The notes under the pieces: generated by a model
Told to the model about the DNA's origin: nothing
The model's input: only the letters and a program-made list of their open reading frames with translations
The model's database searches: none
DNA from: Pararhodobacter sp. CCB-MM2
GTDB lineage: Bacteria > Pseudomonadota > Alphaproteobacteria > Rhodobacterales > Rhodobacteraceae
Assembly (NCBI RefSeq): GCF_001691415.1
Contig: NZ_LRRR01000038.1
Span: 1-36,651, forward strand
Direction: 5' to 3'
DNA: 36,651 nt
Program-made: the position numbers and the translations under genes
Shown: one piece after another, positions 33,047 through 36,651 of the stretch
How positions within the stretch are numbered: the stretch's first letter is position 1
How the letters are laid out: each line of letters opens with the position of its first letter

Positions 33047-33068
33047 CAGTCATAATATGTATGACAAC
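33047..33068. promoter_or_regulatory. GntR/FCD-type operator, site 2, between garR and garL
   Basis: The inverted repeat GTCAT-N7-ATGAC (33049-33065) lies in the centre of the 87-bp divergent promoter region. On the minus strand the 22-bp site matches the one at 22336-22357 in 18 of 22 positions, with all flanking bases GTTGTCAT and ATGACTG the same. This unusual agreement in AT-rich letters within a GC-rich genome points to a shared regulator, most likely the GntR/FCD protein encoded at 24378. Confidence 0.74.
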
Positions 33069-33095
33069 TGACAAATCATCTTTCCGGGGGAAGAC

Positions 33096-33866
33096 ATGCA
33101 AGAACCGATCAATTGCCTGAAGCAGAAGACCCTTGAGGAAGGCCGCGCCGCGATCGGCCTGTGGTGCTCGCTGGCCTCGCCCCTCTCGACCGAGATCGTC
33201 GCCGGTTCGGGCGTCGACTGGCTGCTGATTGATGGCGAGCACAGCCCCAACGACCTGCCGCTGATCGTGGCGCAATTGCAGGCGGTGAAGGGTCATGGCT
33301 GCGAGGCCGTGGTGCGCGTCCCCTCGGACGAACCCAATGTCATCAAACCCTTGATGGATGGCGGCGCGCGCAGCCTGATGATCCCGAACATCCGCGACGC
33401 GGCGCAGGCGCGCGCTGCCGTGGCCGCCACGCAATACGCCCCGACCGGCATTCGCGGCTTCTCGGTCGCCCACCGCGCCAATGCCTTCGGCCGGATCAAG
33501 GGCTACCACCCGAACGCCCGCGCCCAGCAATACCTGGCGCTGCAGATCGAATGCGAGAACGGGGTGAAGAACGCCGCCGAGATCGCCGCCATCGACGGCG
33601 TCGACGCCCTCTTCGTCGGGCCGGGTGATCTGTCGACCAACATGGGCGAGATGGGCAACCCCGGCGCCCCCGCCGTGCAGGCCGCGATCCTGTCGGTGCT
33701 GAAGGCGGCTCAGGCGGCAGGCAAGGCCGCTGGCATCCTCGCACCCAACCCGGTCGATGCCGCGCGCTATTTGGAAGCGGGCTTCACCATGGTCGCCGTG
33801 GGCTCGGACCTCGGGCTGCTGGTGAAGGGCACGGACGAGGCCGTGGCGCGCTTCAAGACGGCCTGA
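33096..33866 (+). CDS. garL: 2-keto-3-deoxy-glucarate aldolase-like, HpcH/HpaI family
   Basis: A 256-residue class II aldolase, the same length as E. coli GarL and alike along its whole length. GarL splits 5-keto-4-deoxy- or 2-keto-3-deoxy-glucarate into pyruvate and tartronate semialdehyde. His49 (DGEHSPND), Arg74 (VVRVPS), metal ligands Glu152 (LQIECENG) and Asp178 (VGPGDLS), plus GIRGFSVAHRAN and VAVGSDLGLL are present. GGGGGAAGAC supports the start. The divergent garR-like gene would use its tartronate semialdehyde. No aldarate dehydratase (GarD/GudD/KdgD) that could make its substrate is found in the window. A related HpcH-type aldolase with a different 2-oxo acid is the alternative. Confidence 0.9.
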   Translation: MQEPINCLKQKTLEEGRAAIGLWCSLASPLSTEIVAGSGVDWLLIDGEHSPNDLPLIVAQLQAVKGHGCEAVVRVPSDEPNVIKPLMDGGARSLMIPNIRDAAQARAAVAATQYAPTGIRGFSVAHRANAFGRIKGYHPNARAQQYLALQIECENGVKNAAEIAAIDGVDALFVGPGDLSTNMGEMGNPGAPAVQAAILSVLKAAQAAGKAAGILAPNPVDAARYLEAGFTMVAVGSDLGLLVKGTDEAVARFKTA

Positions 33867-33898
33867 CCCGCCGGGCGCGCGGGTGCTGGACGGCGCGA

Positions 33899-33937
33899 AG
33901 GCGGGGATGCTAACCCTTTGACAGGGCACCCCGCCCC
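33899..33937 (+). terminator. Stem-loop after garL
   Basis: GGCGGGG-A-TGC pairs with GCA-CCCCGCC, with CCCT/AGGG-type pairing inside, and spans the short gap between garL and the deiminase gene. It contains a perfect TTGACA (33918-33923), but no -10 lies at the right distance before the start codon, so I read this as a terminator rather than a promoter. The downstream genes may still have a promoter I cannot identify. Confidence 0.45.
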
Positions 33938-33952
33938 GCAATGAGGTTGCCG

Positions 33953-34999
33953 ATGACCGTCTGGACCATGCCGCCCGAAACCGCCCCGCAGGATCGCGTG
34001 TGGATGGCCTTCCCGCGTGAGGGCCAGACGCTGGGCGAGACCTCGGCCGAGCGCGAGGCCGGCTATGCCGCTTGGGCCGCCGTCGCCCATGCGGTCAGCG
34101 CCTTTGCGCCGGTCAGCATGATCTGCGACCCCAGCGAAATGTCGCGCGCCCATGCAATGTTGGGCTCCGGCATCGAGGTGATCGACCATCCGCTGGGCGA
34201 GTTCTGGCTGCGCGATTTCGGCCCGACCTTCGCGCATGACGCTGCCGGACAGCTGGCCGCCGTCGACTGGATCTTCAACGGCTGGGGCGGCGCGGAATGG
34301 TCCGAAGGCGGCCGCGACAACGCCCTCGCCGCCTTCATCGCCGGCCTCGTCGGCGCACCGGTGATCCCCTCGCTTCTGGTCAACGAAGGCGGCGGACTGC
34401 ATGTCGATGGCGAGGGCACGCTGCTGCTCACCGAGACGGTTCAGCTGGATCCGGGCCGCAACCCTCTGGCCGACAAACGCCGGGTCGAGGCCGAGATGGC
34501 GCGCACGCTCGGCATCTCGAAGACGATCTGGCTGCCGCGGGGATTGTCGCGCGATTACGACACCTTCGGCACGCGCGGCCATGTCGATATCGTCGCCACC
34601 TTCCCGCAGCCGGGCATGGTGCTGCTGCATGACCAGCGCAATGCCGGCCATCCCGACCACGCCCTCTCGACCGAGCTGCGCGCGCTGCTGTCGCAGCAGA
34701 CCGACGCATACGGCCGCAGGCTGGAGGTCATCGACCTCCCCGCGCCCGAGGCTCAGCGCGACGCGCATGGCTTTGTCGATTACAGCTACGTCAACCACCT
34801 CGTGTGCAACGACGGCGTCATCGCCTGCGGCTTTGGCGAGGAACAGGCCGATGCCCGTGCCGCCGCCATTCTGGCCGAGGCCTATCCGGGCCGCAAAATC
34901 GTCACCGTCGACGCGCGCGAACTGTTCGCGCGCGGTGGCGGCATCCATTGCATCACCCAGCAGCAACCGAGCCCCCGCAGCGGGGCCACGGGCCCATGA
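33953..34999 (+). CDS. Agmatine deiminase-family (PAD) guanidine-modifying enzyme
   Basis: A 348-residue member of the agmatine deiminase/peptidylarginine-deiminase-related family. These enzymes hydrolyse a guanidino group to a ureido group and ammonia through a catalytic cysteine. Catalytic Cys333 (GGGIHCITQQQP), the WLRDFGPTF and EGGGLHVDGEG aspartate/glutamate motifs and GHVDIVATF histidine are present. Whether agmatine or another guanidino compound is used is unknown. The ATG at 33953 has TGAGG upstream; an ATG at 33941 would add four residues. Its last bases overlap the amidase start (ATGA), so the two probably act in sequence: deiminase makes a ureido or amide compound that the amidase cleaves. 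Confidence 0.9.
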   Translation: MTVWTMPPETAPQDRVWMAFPREGQTLGETSAEREAGYAAWAAVAHAVSAFAPVSMICDPSEMSRAHAMLGSGIEVIDHPLGEFWLRDFGPTFAHDAAGQLAAVDWIFNGWGGAEWSEGGRDNALAAFIAGLVGAPVIPSLLVNEGGGLHVDGEGTLLLTETVQLDPGRNPLADKRRVEAEMARTLGISKTIWLPRGLSRDYDTFGTRGHVDIVATFPQPGMVLLHDQRNAGHPDHALSTELRALLSQQTDAYGRRLEVIDLPAPEAQRDAHGFVDYSYVNHLVCNDGVIACGFGEEQADARAAAILAEAYPGRKIVTVDARELFARGGGIHCITQQQPSPRSGATGP

Positions 35000-36651
35000 T
35001 CGCCCACCGCGGGTTGCGGGCGCTCGCCCAAGCTCTGGAGGCCGGTGAGGTCACCGCCGTCTCCCTCGCCATGGAAGCGCTGGAACGCATCGCCGCCTAT
35101 GACCGCGCGGGCCCGCTGCTGAACGCAGTGCCGATTCTCAGCCCCACGCTGTTCGAGGATGCCATGGCCTCGGACCGACGGCGTGCGGCGGGGCAGGCGC
35201 TGGGGCCGCTCGACGGCATCCCCTATACGGCCAAAGGCAGCTTCAAGACCAAGGGCCTTCCGGTGGACGCGGGTTCCCCCGCCTTCGCGGGCCTCATTGC
35301 GCAGGAGGACAGCTTCGCCATCGAGCGCCTGCGCGCAGCAGGGGCCGTGTTGCTGGGGCTGACGACGATGCCGCCGATGGCCAATGGCGGGATGCAGCGC
35401 GGATTGCACGGGCGCGCGGAATCGCCGTGGTCGGGGGAATGGCTGACCTCGGCCTTCGCGTCGGGCTCGTCCAACGGATCGGGCAGCGCGGTAGCGGCAG
35501 GGTTCGGCGCCTTCGGGCTGGGCGAGGAGACATGGTCCTCGGGCCGGGCCCCGGCCGCGCTGAACGGGTCTTGCGCCTATACGCCGGGACGCGGGGTGAT
35601 CTCGGTCCGCGGAAACTGGCCGTTGGTGCCGACGATGGATGTCGTCGTGCCACACACAAGGTCGGTCGAGGATCTGCTGCTGGTGATGGACATCCTCGGC
35701 GTCGAGGACCCGCGTACGGATGGCGACTTCTGGCGCCGCCAGCCTTGGGTTCCCGTCGCCCCGCCCCGCCCGCCGTCCTGGTCGGCGCTCAGCGGAACCG
35801 GCGCGCTGGCAGGCAAGCGGCTGGGCATTCCGGCGATGTATCTCAACGCCGATCCCCGCGCCGGCACCAATCCAGACGGCGGGATCGGCGGCCCGACCGG
35901 CCAGCGGATCGACACACGCGCCTCGATCCTAGCCCTCTGGGCCGAGCTGCGGGTGAAACTGGAACAGGCCGGGGCCGAGATCGTGCTCCTCGACGATTTC
36001 GCCCTCGTCACGCGCTATGAGGGCGACCGCCCCGGTGCGCCGACCATCGCCACGCGCGGGTTGGTCTCGCCCGCCTATCTGAAGCGCGAGATCGTCGACC
36101 TCTCGGTCTGGGCCTGGGACGATTTCCTGCGTGCCAACGGCGATCCGCGGCTGAACCGGCTGGCGCAGGTCGACGGTGCCACGATCTTCCCGCAGCCGGA
36201 CGGCGCCCTGCCCGACCGATACACCGGCTTCGACGACGACATCGCCCAGTATCCCGATCACGCCCGCGCCCATCCCTGCGAGGATTTCCGCACCATTCCC
36301 CATCTGGCCGAGGGGCTGGCGGGGCTGGAGGAAACCCGGCGGCAGGACATGGCGCTGTGGATGGAGGCCGAAGGCCTCGACGCGGTGATCTTCCCGGCGC
36401 TGGCCGATGTGGCGCCGGCGGATGCGGATGTCAGCCCGGACTCGGCCGATCTGGCGTGGCGCAACGGGACATGGGTGGCCAACGGCAATCTGGCGATCCG
36501 GCATTTCGGCATCCCGACGGTGACGGTGCCGATGGGCATCATGGCCGACACCGGCATGCCGATGGGCCTGACCCTCGCCGGACGCGGCGGCGACGATCCC
36601 TCGCTGATCGCGCTGGCACAAGCGGTCGAGGCGCTGACCCCACCCTCGCCC
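34996..36651 (+). CDS. Amidase-signature-family amidohydrolase, 3' end outside window
   Basis: The frame is open from the ATG at 34996 to the last base (552 codons) with no stop, so the 3' end is missing. It is an amidase-signature enzyme: the catalytic Lys80 (IPYTAKGSFK), cis-Ser158 (ASGSSNGSGSA) and nucleophile Ser182 (EETWSSGRAPA) keep the 24-residue spacing found in the family, and the PTMDVVVPHTRSVEDLLLVM stretch follows. The usual GGSSGG loop is changed to GSSNGS, and the TGGSIR loop to TWSSGR, so the substrate may be unusual. Because it is coupled to the deiminase gene, a ureido- or amide-containing product of that enzyme is a fair guess. Glutamyl-tRNA amidotransferase is unlikely, as no gatB or gatC is near. 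Confidence 0.9.
   Translation, partial: MIAHRGLRALAQALEAGEVTAVSLAMEALERIAAYDRAGPLLNAVPILSPTLFEDAMASDRRRAAGQALGPLDGIPYTAKGSFKTKGLPVDAGSPAFAGLIAQEDSFAIERLRAAGAVLLGLTTMPPMANGGMQRGLHGRAESPWSGEWLTSAFASGSSNGSGSAVAAGFGAFGLGEETWSSGRAPAALNGSCAYTPGRGVISVRGNWPLVPTMDVVVPHTRSVEDLLLVMDILGVEDPRTDGDFWRRQPWVPVAPPRPPSWSALSGTGALAGKRLGIPAMYLNADPRAGTNPDGGIGGPTGQRIDTRASILALWAELRVKLEQAGAEIVLLDDFALVTRYEGDRPGAPTIATRGLVSPAYLKREIVDLSVWAWDDFLRANGDPRLNRLAQVDGATIFPQPDGALPDRYTGFDDDIAQYPDHARAHPCEDFRTIPHLAEGLAGLEETRRQDMALWMEAEGLDAVIFPALADVAPADADVSPDSADLAWRNGTWVANGNLAIRHFGIPTVTVPMGIMADTGMPMGLTLAGRGGDDPSLIALAQAVEALTPPSP

Noticed and set aside
33918..33946. A promoter from the perfect TTGACA at 33918
   Set aside because: It lies inside a stem-loop, and the -10 position falls on the start region with no TATAAT-like sequence.

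Overview
The window is about 36.6 kb of GC-rich DNA packed with genes in short, overlapping operons. The truncated EtfA at the left edge, the AapJQMP-type amino-acid ABC system and the TRAP transporter all look like those of Rhodobacterales, most likely Paracoccus or a close relative. That placement rests on protein resemblance and base composition only. Apart from etfA, everything here looks like accessory catabolism: two uptake systems, at least fourteen oxidoreductases, ring-opening and amide-cleaving hydrolases, two aldolase-type enzymes and three local regulators. I saw no rRNA, tRNA, CRISPR array, phage gene or transposase.

Layout, left to right. (1) 1-749: 3' part of etfA, closed by a classic terminator. 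(2) 962-9310: a nine-gene operon with a complete TRAP transporter (P-Q-M), a HisD-family alcohol dehydrogenase, an SDR, a LacI regulator, a bicupin, an alpha/beta hydrolase and an RraA-family enzyme. Two tandem LacI-style operators lie in its promoter. (3) 9548-12394: an aldehyde dehydrogenase of ketoglutarate-semialdehyde type and an FAD D-2-hydroxyacid dehydrogenase. (4) 12490-21096: six tightly coupled genes, a ThDP enzyme, HyuA, HyuB, an aminotransferase, a uronate-dehydrogenase-like protein and a DAO-type flavin oxidase. (5) 21103-22320, minus strand: a second DAO-type oxidase, a paralogue placed tail to tail with the first. (6) 22403-25109: an AroE-like dehydrogenase, an SDR, RidA and a GntR/FCD regulator. 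(7) 25347-26818: two SDRs. (8) 26954-31076: an AapJQMP-type ABC importer, followed by a LysR gene. (9) 32130-33866: divergent garR-like and garL-like genes. (10) 33953-end: an agmatine-deiminase-family enzyme and an amidase that runs off the window.

How the parts may work together. The GarL/GarR pair would cleave a 2-keto-3-deoxy-aldarate and reduce tartronate semialdehyde to glycerate. The uronate-dehydrogenase-like and ketoglutarate-semialdehyde-dehydrogenase-like proteins also belong to sugar-acid oxidation. The two DAO oxidases, RidA, aminotransferase, HyuAB, deiminase and amidase all act on C-N bonds. The firmest regulatory link is a 22-bp operator (GTCAT-N7-ATGAC core, 18 of 22 positions shared) found in only two intergenic regions: between the second oxidase and the aroE-like operon that ends in gntR, and between garR and garL, 10.7 kb away. 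This suggests one GntR regulon joining C-N oxidation to aldarate cleavage. The substrate cannot be read from the sequence. A nitrogen-bearing sugar-acid conjugate is a hypothesis only.
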